Shown here: positions 10,021 to 17,511 of the stretch, piece by piece
How the letters are laid out: each line of letters opens with the position of its first letter
Position numbering within the stretch: position 1 is the first letter of the stretch
Source of the DNA: Desulfovibrio sp. Huiquan2017
Lineage (GTDB): Bacteria > Desulfobacterota > Desulfovibrionia > Desulfovibrionales > Desulfovibrionaceae
Length of the DNA: 64,000 bases
Reading direction: 5' to 3'
NCBI RefSeq assembly: GCF_017351175.1
Contig: NZ_JAFMPN010000012.1
Location: forward strand, 67,208-131,207
Program-made: the position numbers and the translations under genes
The notes under the pieces: model-generated
The model's input: the letters and a program-made list of their open reading frames with translations, nothing else
The model's database searches: none
Told to the model about the DNA's origin: nothing

Positions 10021-11004
10021 TCATCCCTCCTTGATCTCCTCCTGGAGGCGCATGCCGAAGTGGCGTCCGGCCTGGTCGGTGCGCACGAGGATCCGGTCGC
10101 CGACCTTGAGAGTGACCACGGACACTGGCTCGCCCTTGTCGGAGACCACGCGGATGGTTTCGGCGTTTTGCAGGAAAACCTGGCCTGTCTTGATGCCGCT
10201 CTCGGTCTCGACTTCGGCGGAGATGAGCAGCATGGGCCGGACTTCGACCTTGACGCGTCCCACGGTGGCCAGCGAAGTGGAGCCGTCTGCGCCGACGATG
10301 AGCACATCGGTGCCTGCGGCCAGTTCTTCGAGATACGTGGTCTTGTCGCCGGGCATCTGGGCATAGGCATGGACCGCGCCCGCGTTGATGCGGAAGGGGC
10401 GTGCGGCCACATAGGGGTTGGATTCGGTCTCGGCGTGAACCAGGAAGGAGAAGGCGCTGGAGTTGCCGATGAGCATGCCCTGGCCCTTTTTCAACATGGA
10501 GATGGTGTCCACGCAGACGCGGTGGCCCAGGCCGGTGGGTTCGATGGCGGTGACGGTGGCGGTGGAAAGTTCCATGGTTCCCTGGGAGAGTTTGAGTTCG
10601 GCGACGATCCGCTTGAGGTCGGCGGCTCCCTCGGGCAGGACCACGATGGTGTCGCAGCCGCGCTCCAGGATACCCGCTGCCAGCAGGGCGCGGTCCAGGG
10701 ATTCGCATTCCAGGGCCAGGCTGTCCACCTGGGCCAGGATGTTCTCCACCGGGATGATTTCCCATCCCTTTTTGAGGACCACGTTCTTGCCCGCCTTGAT
10801 CCCCTTGACCGCGACGTCCTCGTCGGCCTTTTCGGTCAGTTCGACCACGGGCATGTCCTCGGGGGTGACGACCGCGACCCGGCCGAGCGCCTTGACGGCC
10901 TCGACGCGGTCTTTCTCGACCATGACGGCGTCCACGCCGGATTCCAGGGCCAAGGTGATCAGGGTCTTGTCGAAAGGCACGGATTTGAAGATGACTTTTT
11001 TCAT
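10021..11004 (-). CDS. 3-dehydroquinate synthase II (archaeal-type AroB')
   Basis: In archaea and some anaerobes this NAD-dependent enzyme oxidatively deaminates and cyclises 2-amino-3,7-dideoxy-threo-hept-6-ulosonate (ADH) to 3-dehydroquinate, replacing DAHP synthase plus AroB. The 327-residue sequence starts MKKVIFKSVPFDKTLITLAL. It has the family blocks ATVTAIEPTGLGHRVCVDT, GMLIGNSSAFSFLVHAET, ARPFRINAGAVHAYAQ and LAAGTDVLIVGADG. It lies 10 bp after the ADH synthase gene that makes its substrate. It is unrelated to classical AroB. Confidence 0.93.
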   Translation of the reverse strand: MKKVIFKSVPFDKTLITLALESGVDAVMVEKDRVEAVKALGRVAVVTPEDMPVVELTEKADEDVAVKGIKAGKNVVLKKGWEIIPVENILAQVDSLALECESLDRALLAAGILERGCDTIVVLPEGAADLKRIVAELKLSQGTMELSTATVTAIEPTGLGHRVCVDTISMLKKGQGMLIGNSSAFSFLVHAETESNPYVAARPFRINAGAVHAYAQMPGDKTTYLEELAAGTDVLIVGADGSTSLATVGRVKVEVRPMLLISAEVETESGIKTGQVFLQNAETIRVVSDKGEPVSVVTLKVGDRILVRTDQAGRHFGMRLQEEIKEG

Positions 11005-11014
11005 GGCGGCTTCG

Positions 11015-11812
11015 CTATGCGTTGAGGTGGTTGAGGGCGGCCTCGACGGACTCGTCGCCGTGGACGATCATGTTCAGGGCCTCCACCAGGCGGGTGGGAT
11101 TCTCGTGCTGGAAGACGTTGCGGCCCACGGACAGGCCCGCGCCGCCCGCTTCCAGGGAATCATGAACCATCTGAAGGAATGCCTCGGTGCTGTCAAGTTT
11201 GGGCCCGCCCGCGATGACTACGGGGATGCAGCATGCGTCGCATACATGAGCGAAGGTTTTTTTGTCGCCGGTGTAGTTGACCTTGACCACGTCCGCGCCG
11301 AGTTCGGTGCCGACCCGGGCGCAGTGGGCCACGATCTCGGGAGCGTATTCGTTTTTCACCTTGGGGCCGCGCGCGTAGACCATGGCCAGGAGCGGAATGC
11401 CCCAATTGGCGGCATCGGAGGACATTTTGCCGAAATCGCTCAACATGGCGGATTCGGTCTCGTCGCCGAGGTTGCAGTGGATGGACACGGCGTCCGCGCC
11501 CAGCCGGATGGCGTCCTCCACCGAGGCTACCAGGGATTTCGCGTTGGGGAAGGGGGACAGGGAAGTGGAGGCGGACAGATGGACGATGAGCCCGATGTCC
11601 TTGCCCTGGGCGCGGTGTCCGCAGCGGACCAGCCCCTTGTGTTCGATGACGGCGTTGGCGCCGCCCTCCACGACCTTACCTACGGCCTCGCGCATGTCCA
11701 CCAGCCCGTCAATGGGGCCTACGGTCACGCCGTGATCCATGGGGACGATGATGGTCCGGCCGGTGTTGCGGTTGAAGATGCGCTCCAACCGGATGGCTTT
11801 ACCGATGTGCAT
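11015..11812 (-). CDS. ADH synthase (2-amino-3,7-dideoxy-threo-hept-6-ulosonate synthase), class I aldolase family
   Basis: First committed enzyme of the alternative shikimate route: a Schiff-base aldolase joining a deoxy-ketohexose phosphate fragment with aspartate semialdehyde. The 265-residue TIM barrel begins [20 protein letters not shown]. It carries [46 protein letters not shown] with the Schiff-base Lys, [10 protein letters not shown] and [14 protein letters not shown]. It is like the archaeal fructose-bisphosphate aldolase family, and pairing with dehydroquinate synthase II points to the ADH reaction. It is the first structural gene after the aromatic attenuator; ribosome site AAAGGAGAG. 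Confidence 0.92.
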   Translation of the reverse strand: MHIGKAIRLERIFNRNTGRTIIVPMDHGVTVGPIDGLVDMREAVGKVVEGGANAVIEHKGLVRCGHRAQGKDIGLIVHLSASTSLSPFPNAKSLVASVEDAIRLGADAVSIHCNLGDETESAMLSDFGKMSSDAANWGIPLLAMVYARGPKVKNEYAPEIVAHCARVGTELGADVVKVNYTGDKKTFAHVCDACCIPVVIAGGPKLDSTEAFLQMVHDSLEAGGAGLSVGRNVFQHENPTRLVEALNMIVHGDESVEAALNHLNA

Positions 11813-11871
11813 GATGTCTCTCCTTTGCGATTGTTTGTCCCAAGGAGCCGGTGGCGGGGTGGCGGCCGATG

Positions 11872-11912
11872 AAAAAAAACAAGGGGCCGCCGGCTTTCGC
11901 CCGCGGCCCTTG
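11872..11912 (-). terminator. attenuator terminator upstream of the aromatic supra-operon
   Basis: On the minus strand CAAGGGCCGCGGGC, a GAAA tetraloop and GCCGGCGGCCCCTTG form a 13-bp stem with one mismatch and one bulged C, followed directly by eight T. It lies 60 bp before the first structural gene and after the aromatic leader peptide. Its 5' arm is shared with the antiterminator. Confidence 0.9.
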
Positions 11913-11976
11913 AAGAAGTTCTTGTTTGCTTGTGTGATCCACCAACAGGTTACACAGCACCTCTTCCAAGCCCGCG
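11902..11976 (-). promoter_or_regulatory. alternative antiterminator of the aromatic leader
   Basis: CGCGGGCTTGGAAGAGGT (11976 to 11959, inside leader codons 24-29) is complementary to ACTTCTTCAAGGGCCGCG (11919 to 11902): 14 Watson-Crick and 2 G-U pairs out of 18. The downstream arm includes the 5' arm of the terminator, so the two structures exclude each other. A ribosome stalled on the aromatic codons would leave the upstream arm free; one that reaches the stop codon would cover it. This is the logic of classical attenuation. Confidence 0.8.
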
Positions 11977-12045
11977 AGCATGGCTAAACCAATACCAAAA
12001 ATAAAAGTTGGAAAAGTATGCGGTGGGGATGGTGGTGGTGTTCAT
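11950..12045 (-). CDS. aromatic leader peptide (31 aa)
   Basis: Short ORF with nine aromatic residues among residues 10-20 ([11 protein letters not shown]: three Tyr, four Phe, two Trp). It is the sensor part of a transcription attenuator for the aro and trp genes that follow: translation rate through these codons would report charged tRNA-Phe, tRNA-Tyr and tRNA-Trp together. It starts at ATG 12043-12045 and stops at TAA 11950-11952, between the antiterminator arms. No clear Shine-Dalgarno sequence precedes the ATG, so the message may be leaderless or weakly initiated. The aromatic run in a gap of this kind is very unlikely by chance. Confidence 0.85.
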   Translation of the reverse strand: MNTTTIPTAYFSNFYFWYWFSHARGLGRGAV

Positions 12046-12053
12046 GGCAATTA

Positions 12054-12082
12054 GAGCTACACGGTTGCGGTCTGTCTGTCAA
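12054..12082 (-). promoter_or_regulatory. candidate promoter of the aromatic operon
   Basis: A perfect -35 TTGACA (12077-12082) is followed after 17 bp by TAGCTC, a poor -10. If used, transcription would begin almost at the leader ATG, giving a leaderless message. An alternative TTGGAA-16-TATTGA pair lies about 25 bp further upstream. Which is used cannot be told from the sequence. Confidence 0.35.
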
Positions 12083-12302
12083 TAAAAAATTTTGTTACAA
12101 TTCCAAGAAGATAGCGGATATTGCCCGTTTAGCAAGCGACCGGCGGTCATTTTTCGTGGTTTTTACATTTTTTTACATGTTGACAATTTTGGTGCAATTT
12201 TTACCCTGCAAAAATGTACTTTATAACAAAAATGAAAAAATAGAGGTGGTATACCGAGGCGAGAATTGGCGTTTTTACGTGAATAGCAATAGAAAACGAA
12301 TT
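12083..12302. other. AT-rich divergent intergenic region
   Basis: This 220-bp stretch between the aromatic leader and amt is far richer in A and T than its surroundings. It contains A/T tracts and TTTTTACA-like repeats (for example around 12160-12185). It should hold regulatory sites for both directions. I see no gene in it. Confidence 0.5.
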
Positions 12303-12318
12303 TGGCACGGGTCTTGAT
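12303..12318 (+). promoter_or_regulatory. sigma-54-like promoter of amt-glnB
   Basis: TGGCACGGGTCTTGAT matches the -24 element TGGCAC exactly with correct spacing to the -12 element, which reads TTGAT instead of TTGCA/T. It lies about 50 bp before the amt start. Control of amt-glnB by sigma-54 under nitrogen limitation is common. The imperfect -12 lowers confidence. Confidence 0.5.
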
Positions 12319-12367
12319 AGGAGGAGGGCAGGTTAGAAACGCATTCCATTCAAAGAGGAGTACTGCA

Positions 12368-13726
12368 ATGTTTTCGAGAAAGTCCCCGACCCATGTTTCC
12401 AAGAGGCTCGCCATCGGCGCGGCCGCTTTGGCGGCAGTTCTGGCCCCCACCCTCGCCCACGCCCAGGAAGTGGAGGTCCTCACCCAGTCCAACGCCAACA
12501 TTCTGTGGACGTTGATCGCCGCCTGTCTGGTCATGATCATGCAGGCCGGTTTCGCCTGCGTCGAGTGCGGCTTCACTCGCGCCAAGTCCGCCGGCAACAT
12601 CATGATGAAGAACTTCCTGGACTTCGCCGCCGGTTCCATCGTCTTCTTCCTGTTCGGATTCGGCGTCATGTTCGGTCTGGACGCGGGCGGGTTTTTCGGC
12701 ACCTCCGGCTTCGCCCTGTCCGGCGTGGCCGAAGGCGACATGATGTGGACCTACACCTTCTGGTTCTTCCAGTCCGTGTTCGCCGCCACCGCCGCCACCA
12801 TCGTCTCCGGCGGCATGGCCGAGCGCACCAAGTTCGGCAGCTACATCGCCGTTTCCATCGTTATCTCCGGCCTGATCTACCCCATCTCCGGTCACTGGGC
12901 CTGGGGTTCCCTGTGGCTGGGCGATGACGGCTCTGGCTGGCTGGAAGCCCTGGGCTTCTGCGACTTCGCCGGCTCCTCCGTGGTCCACTCCGTGGGCGGC
13001 TGGATCGCCTTGGCCGGAGCCTTGGTGCTCGGCCCGCGCATCGGCAAGTACTCCGAGGACGGCAAGGCGCGCGCCATTCCGGGTCACAATATCCCGCTGG
13101 CCGGTCTGGGTGTCTTCATCCTCTGGTTCGGCTGGTTCGGATTCAACCCCGGCTCCACCACCACCGCCGACGACACCATCGGCCTGATCGCCATGAACAC
13201 TTCCCTGGCCGCCTGCGCCGGTACCCTGGGTGCAATGGCTTTCGCCTGGTTCCGGTTCGGCAAGCCTGACATCTCCATGTCCATGAACGGCGCCCTGGCC
13301 GGCCTGGTCGGCATCACCGCGCCCTGCGCCACCGTCACGCCCGGTCCTTCCATCATCATCGGTCTGGTTGCCGGCGTGCTGGTCGTCTTGTCCATTGAAT
13401 TCATCGACAAGGTCCTGAAGATCGACGATCCGGTCGGCGCTGCCTCGGTCCACGGCGTTTGCGGAGCCTGGGGGACCATCGCCTGCGGCCTGTTCAATAC
13501 CGACGGCGGGTTGTTCTTCGGCGGCGGCATGAGTCAGCTCGGCGTGCAGTTGATCGGCGTGGGCACCTTCTTCGTCTGGGCCTTCGGTTGCGGCTTCATC
13601 CTCATGAACATCGTCAAGGCTGTCTTCGGCCTCCGCGTGACCAAGGACGAGGAACTCAAGGGGCTGGACATCGCCGAGCACGGTTCCGAGTCCTACAATG
13701 GCTTCCAGCTCTTCAGCAACGAGTAG
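12368..13726 (+). CDS. amt: ammonium transporter Amt
   Basis: Inner-membrane trimeric channel for ammonium/ammonia. The 452-residue protein starts with a cleavable signal (MFSRKSPTHVSKRL, then a hydrophobic run ending AHAQ), followed by eleven hydrophobic segments. Amt signatures are visible: AGFACVECGFTRAKSAGNIMM, GSSVVHSVGGWIAL with the first pore His, WFGWFGFNPGS and AASVHGVCGAWGTIACGLF with the second pore His. The ATG at 12368 is preceded by AAAGAGGAG; an upstream in-frame start would add a non-signal extension. It is followed after 48 bp by the PII gene, the standard amt-glnK arrangement. Confidence 0.95.
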   Translation: MFSRKSPTHVSKRLAIGAAALAAVLAPTLAHAQEVEVLTQSNANILWTLIAACLVMIMQAGFACVECGFTRAKSAGNIMMKNFLDFAAGSIVFFLFGFGVMFGLDAGGFFGTSGFALSGVAEGDMMWTYTFWFFQSVFAATAATIVSGGMAERTKFGSYIAVSIVISGLIYPISGHWAWGSLWLGDDGSGWLEALGFCDFAGSSVVHSVGGWIALAGALVLGPRIGKYSEDGKARAIPGHNIPLAGLGVFILWFGWFGFNPGSTTTADDTIGLIAMNTSLAACAGTLGAMAFAWFRFGKPDISMSMNGALAGLVGITAPCATVTPGPSIIIGLVAGVLVVLSIEFIDKVLKIDDPVGAASVHGVCGAWGTIACGLFNTDGGLFFGGGMSQLGVQLIGVGTFFVWAFGCGFILMNIVKAVFGLRVTKDEELKGLDIAEHGSESYNGFQLFSNE

Positions 13727-13774
13727 GCGAAGCTGTCGAAGCGTAACCAGAGATCATTTTAAGGAGAATATACA

Positions 13775-14107
13775 ATGAAGCTCATCATAGCATACATCAG
13801 GCCCGAAAAGCTCAACGACGTGAAGCAGGCCCTTTACGCCAAGGAGATCTACTCCCTGTCCGTGACCAACATCCTGGGCTCGGGCCGCCAGAAGGGATTC
13901 ACCGAGACCTACCGCGGCGTGCAGATGGAAGTGAATCTGCTCAAGAAGGTCCGTTTGGAAATTGGCGTCAACGACGACTTCGAGCAGAAGGCCATCGATG
14001 CCATCCTGTCCTCCGGCCAGACCGGTACCGAAGGCGACGGCGTGATCTTCGTCACCGAACTGACCAAGGCCCTGCGCATCAGGACCGGTGAGGACGGCAT
14101 CCTCTAG
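13775..14107 (+). CDS. glnB: PII signal protein lacking the Tyr51 uridylylation site
   Basis: Trimeric nitrogen sensor that binds ATP/ADP and 2-oxoglutarate and, next to amt, would block the channel through its T-loop. The 110-residue protein starts [20 protein letters not shown] and has the normal body: [17 protein letters not shown], then [14 protein letters not shown] and [10 protein letters not shown] for nucleotide binding. Aligned with E. coli GlnB/GlnK, Tyr46 is kept but position 51 is Met (YRGVQMEV), so the usual uridylylated Tyr is missing. Arg47 and Lys58 are retained. Signalling by ligand binding alone is the likely mode. Ribosome site AAGGAG. Confidence 0.95.
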   Translation: MKLIIAYIRPEKLNDVKQALYAKEIYSLSVTNILGSGRQKGFTETYRGVQMEVNLLKKVRLEIGVNDDFEQKAIDAILSSGQTGTEGDGVIFVTELTKALRIRTGEDGIL

Positions 14108-14131
14108 TATGGATTGCGACTGCATATAGGC

Positions 14132-14162
14132 GCCGGGGCGGCGCACGGAGCGTCGCCCCGGC
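14132..14162 (+). terminator. GC-rich hairpin after glnB
   Basis: CCGGGGCG and CGCCCCGG arms flank a short loop 25 bp after the glnB stop. There is no T-tract, so termination strength is uncertain. Confidence 0.4.
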
Positions 14163-14222
14163 CTTACGCAAATCCGGGCACGTGGGTTGATAAACGTAAC
14201 GGCCGACAGGCAAGGTATTTCA

Positions 14223-15467
14223 GTGTTGACCGCAGTGCCCGACATACGAAAGATCATTGAAAACCGTTCCCTGATCACGCACTTCCAGCCCCAGGTCTCC
14301 CTGAAGAGAAAGGCGGTCGTCGGACTGGAGGCGTTGAGCAGGGGATTCGACCCCCAAAGCGGAGAAATCATACCTCCAACCCTGCTGTTCGCGCAGGCCC
14401 GGGACAAGGCATCCCGGCTCGCCCTGGACCGGGCCTGCCGAACAAATGCGGCGGAATCCTTCGCCGCTCTGCACAGACGGGACAAGAGCCTGATGCTTTC
14501 CATGAACATCGACGCCGCCTGCATCAACGAAGAAACGCGCGGCTCCTGCCACATCCTCAACCTGGTCGCCCGGTGCGGCATCAGTCCGAGCAACGTGATC
14601 ATTGAGATCATCGAGTCCCAGTGCGAAGACATGGCCGCCCTCATGGATTTCGTCGGGTTCTACCGCGACAACGGTTTCCTCATCGCGTTGGACGCCGTGG
14701 GGGCCGGGTTCTCCAATCTCGACCGCATCCCCCTGCTCAAACCGGATGTCATCAAGCTGGACCGCACGCTCATAAGCGGTGTGGACCGGCATTTCCACAA
14801 GCTGGAGGTGGTCCGCAGTTTCGTCCAGATGTCCAACCGCCTCGGCTGCCTGGTCCTGGCCGAGGGCGTGGAGACCGCCGAGGAAGCCATGTGTCTGCTC
14901 GGCAACGGGGTGGATGTATTTCAGGGATTCTATTTCGCCCGGCCCGCGCCGGGGCTCGACGCCGTGCCCGGCATGGCCTCCAAAGTGGACGCCCTGGCCG
15001 AGCGGCACCGGGAGAACCGCACCCAGCAGATCGCCGACGACAAGCGGCTGTATTCGAGCTACGACCTGATCGTGCTGACCATGTGCCAGACGCTGTCCGA
15101 GACCTTGATCAAGGACATGGGCCAGGTATTGTCCAATTTCGTCGAAAACTACGACGGCGTGGAATGTCTCTACGTCCTGGACATGCGCGGCAACCAGATT
15201 TCCGACACGGTTTGCGACCCGTCCCGGCTCAAGACCTGCAAGCGTTTCCTGTACGAGCCCGCCAGCGTGGGTGCGGACCATTCGCTCAAGGAATATTTTC
15301 TGCCTATCCAGGCCGGGCTGGAGAAATTCACCACCCGGCCGTACATTTCGCTCGCCTCGGGCAATCTGTGCATCACCATCTCCCACGTTTTTTACCACAA
15401 GAGCAGCGGCCGTCATCGCATTCTGTGCGTTGACATGTCACGGGCCGGAGAGGGAGGCCCCCGATAG
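14223..15467 (+). CDS. EAL-domain protein with degenerate metal loop and C-terminal sensor-like domain
   Basis: Residues about 10-260 form an EAL (c-di-GMP phosphodiesterase) domain. The signature EAL is at residues 36-38, the metal-binding Glu in IIEIIES is present, Lys is at 178 (VIKLD) and Glu at 214 (EGVET). The loop that normally reads DDFG reads DAVGAG (residues 157-162), so one of two neighbouring metal-binding Asp is Ala. Activity may be low or lost, leaving a c-di-GMP-binding role. Residues about 275-410 resemble the YkuI C-terminal PAS-like domain. I favour the GTG at 14223 (AAGG upstream); an in-frame TTG at 14187 would add 12 residues. It lies downstream of glnB but probably is a separate unit. 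Confidence 0.8.
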   Translation: MLTAVPDIRKIIENRSLITHFQPQVSLKRKAVVGLEALSRGFDPQSGEIIPPTLLFAQARDKASRLALDRACRTNAAESFAALHRRDKSLMLSMNIDAACINEETRGSCHILNLVARCGISPSNVIIEIIESQCEDMAALMDFVGFYRDNGFLIALDAVGAGFSNLDRIPLLKPDVIKLDRTLISGVDRHFHKLEVVRSFVQMSNRLGCLVLAEGVETAEEAMCLLGNGVDVFQGFYFARPAPGLDAVPGMASKVDALAERHRENRTQQIADDKRLYSSYDLIVLTMCQTLSETLIKDMGQVLSNFVENYDGVECLYVLDMRGNQISDTVCDPSRLKTCKRFLYEPASVGADHSLKEYFLPIQAGLEKFTTRPYISLASGNLCITISHVFYHKSSGRHRILCVDMSRAGEGGPR

Positions 15468-15495
15468 GGTCGAATGGCCGCGTCGCTCCAAAGGG

Positions 15496-15534
15496 AACCG
15501 CCCGATCCGGCAGCATGTCGGATCGGGCGGTTTA
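15496..15534 (+). terminator. terminator of the EAL gene
   Basis: AACCGCCCGATCCG and CGGATCGGGCGGTTT form a perfect long stem 29 bp after the stop and end in a short T run. It is symmetric enough to serve the convergent minus-strand gene as well. Confidence 0.8.
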
Positions 15535-15585
15535 TCGTCGAAGGGGAGGGAGTGCGCCCGGAGGCCGGGTGCGGTTGTTCCCGCG

Positions 15586-17214
15586 CTACATGTCCAGAAT
15601 CCGCTTGGCGGTTTCATCCATGATGTCGGTGATGAACCTGATTCCGGTCTCCCGCTCGGTTTCGCGGTTGCCCGAAGCGATGTCCTCGCGTCCGATGTCC
15701 TGAATCCGGAACTTGCGCGCGCCGCACATGAGCTGTTGCAGGCCTGCGGACAGCTTGTCCACCAGGCTCCAGATGCCCACCGCGCCGAGGGGGATGTCCT
15801 TCATCTCGTTCGCGCCGACGCGCTTTTCCACATCCTGGTAACAGGAGAAGATTTCCTCGGCGGAGGTGCCGTATTTGGTCACCGTGGCGGGGAGCTTGTC
15901 CCAGTTGCCATGGACGGTTCCCCGGCGTTCGGGGAAGAGCGCGCCCTCGATGTTCGCGCCCAGGAAGCCGGGGATCATCATGGCGCGCCCCATGCAGATC
16001 ATCTTGACGTAGGGAGCGCCCAGGGAGAGGGCCTTGAAGATGTTGCTGCCCTTGGCGAAACCGCCCGCGAAGGACATGTCCACCACGCGGTGGCCGCGTG
16101 CGGCCAGTCGGGAGGCGTACTCGTGGGCCTTGGCGTGGAGCAGGATGGAGGGTACGCCCCAGCTTTCCATCATGTTCCAGGGGCTCATGCCGGTACCGCC
16201 GCCGGAGCCGTCCATGGTCAGCAGGTCGAGTTCCGCCTCCGAGGCGAACTTGATGGCCATGGCCAGGGCCTCCATGCCGTAGGAGCCGGTCTTCAGGGAG
16301 ATACGTTTGAAGCCGAGCTTGCGCAGGTACTTGACCGAGTCCATGAAATTCTCGCGGACCTGCTCGTAGGACCCGAGATCGGTGTAGCCGAGCCGGCTGT
16401 GGCGGGCGAAATGCTTGATCGCCCCGCGCGCGTAGCCCTCCTTAACTTCTTCCTTGTCGGGATCGGGGTCCACGAGATAGCCGCGCTTCTTCAGGAACTG
16501 GGCGTATTCGATGCTGGAGACTTCGATTTCCCCGCCGATGTCTTTTGCCCCCTGGCCCCACTTGAGTTCGATGATGACCTTGTCGCCGTATTTCTCGGCC
16601 ACGTATTCGGCCACGCCGTTGCGGGTATCCTCCACGTTGAGCTGGACGATGATCGCGCCGTAGCCGTCATAATAGCGCATGTACGTGTCGATGCGCCGTT
16701 CCAGCTCCGGGGCGCTTTGGACGCGGCCGTTGCGGAATTCGGCGTCCCGGTCCACACCGACGACGTTCTCGCCGACCACGATGGGGGCGCCCACCAAGGC
16801 GCAGCCCACGGCGAAGGCGTCCCAGTACTTGGCCGCAATGAAGGTGGAGCCGAGCGCGCCGGTCATGAAGGGTACCTTACACTTGGTGATTTCCCGGGCT
16901 CCGAAGGAGCTTTCCAGGCTGACGTCGGTGAAGAGGAGGTCCGCATCCGGGTCGGCGGCTCCGGTCGCTCCGTAGTTCTGCCCCTGGATCCTGAGGGAGT
17001 TGTAGGACACGCCTACATGACAGGTGTTGCCGCTGCCTGCCGTGACCATGCCGAAATCGCGGGGGTAGAGGATTTCGCGGCCGCGCAGGGAGGAGAGCCA
17101 GGTTTCACATTTGCCCTGACAATCCGCCCGGCACAGGGTGCAGAGACCGGATTCGATGGCGTTGCCCCGGTTGGTGCTGCCTATGACGTCGTTGCTTTTG
17201 GGATAGATACTCAT
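15586..17214 (-). CDS. stand-alone FMN-binding glutamate-synthase-like protein
   Basis: The 542-residue protein matches the FMN/central domain of the glutamate synthase large subunit without the glutaminase domain. GSGGGTGMSPWNMMESWGVPS and SFAGGFAKGSNIFKALSLGA are the expected FMN and phosphate-binding blocks; KTGSYGMEALAMAIKF precedes them. The N-terminus has a Cys cluster CTLCRADCQGKC (about residues 23-34) that could bind an iron-sulfur cluster. Later MICMGRAMMIPGFLG replaces the classical GltB Fe-S region. The ATG at 17214 is preceded by GGAG; the frame stays open upstream but without a better start. Archaeal-type GltB is one possibility, but the substrate is not proven and no gltD-like gene is adjacent. 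Confidence 0.8.
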   Translation of the reverse strand: MSIYPKSNDVIGSTNRGNAIESGLCTLCRADCQGKCETWLSSLRGREILYPRDFGMVTAGSGNTCHVGVSYNSLRIQGQNYGATGAADPDADLLFTDVSLESSFGAREITKCKVPFMTGALGSTFIAAKYWDAFAVGCALVGAPIVVGENVVGVDRDAEFRNGRVQSAPELERRIDTYMRYYDGYGAIIVQLNVEDTRNGVAEYVAEKYGDKVIIELKWGQGAKDIGGEIEVSSIEYAQFLKKRGYLVDPDPDKEEVKEGYARGAIKHFARHSRLGYTDLGSYEQVRENFMDSVKYLRKLGFKRISLKTGSYGMEALAMAIKFASEAELDLLTMDGSGGGTGMSPWNMMESWGVPSILLHAKAHEYASRLAARGHRVVDMSFAGGFAKGSNIFKALSLGAPYVKMICMGRAMMIPGFLGANIEGALFPERRGTVHGNWDKLPATVTKYGTSAEEIFSCYQDVEKRVGANEMKDIPLGAVGIWSLVDKLSAGLQQLMCGARKFRIQDIGREDIASGNRETERETGIRFITDIMDETAKRILDM

Positions 17215-17327
17215 TTGATCTCCAAGGGGAAGCATGAAAATGGTTTGAAAACGAACGAAGTACAACAAAGGTGGAATTGTGTAGCAGAAGGTTGCGTGGA
17301 AGTCATTATCAAATGCCATTTTTGAAA

Positions 17328-17348
17328 ACTATTGTGCTACAAAATAGT
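17328..17348. repeat. inverted repeat upstream of the FMN gene
   Basis: ACTATT and AATAGT (9 bp apart) make a symmetric site in an AT-rich stretch about 115 bp before the start of the FMN-binding gene. It could be an operator. No regulator is identified. Confidence 0.35.
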
Positions 17349-17454
17349 ATTTGAATGCTTCGCGGACGGAAAACGTCTTATCGGTGGAATGGTCGTGCGC
17401 CGTGCCGGGGGGCGCCCGTCGGCGCTCCCGGGCGGGCCCGGCGGAGAAAAGAGA

Positions 17455-17486
17455 AGGGGGGCGGAAGCCGTTGCTTCCACCCCCCT
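17455..17486 (-). terminator. terminator of panC-panD-metK
   Basis: On the minus strand GGGGGGTGGAAGC and GCTTCCGCCCCCC flank a 4-nt loop and run into TTCTCTTTT, 26 bp after the metK stop. Confidence 0.85.
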
Positions 17487-17511
17487 GTGTCGTGCGTGTT
17501 GCGCGCGGAAG

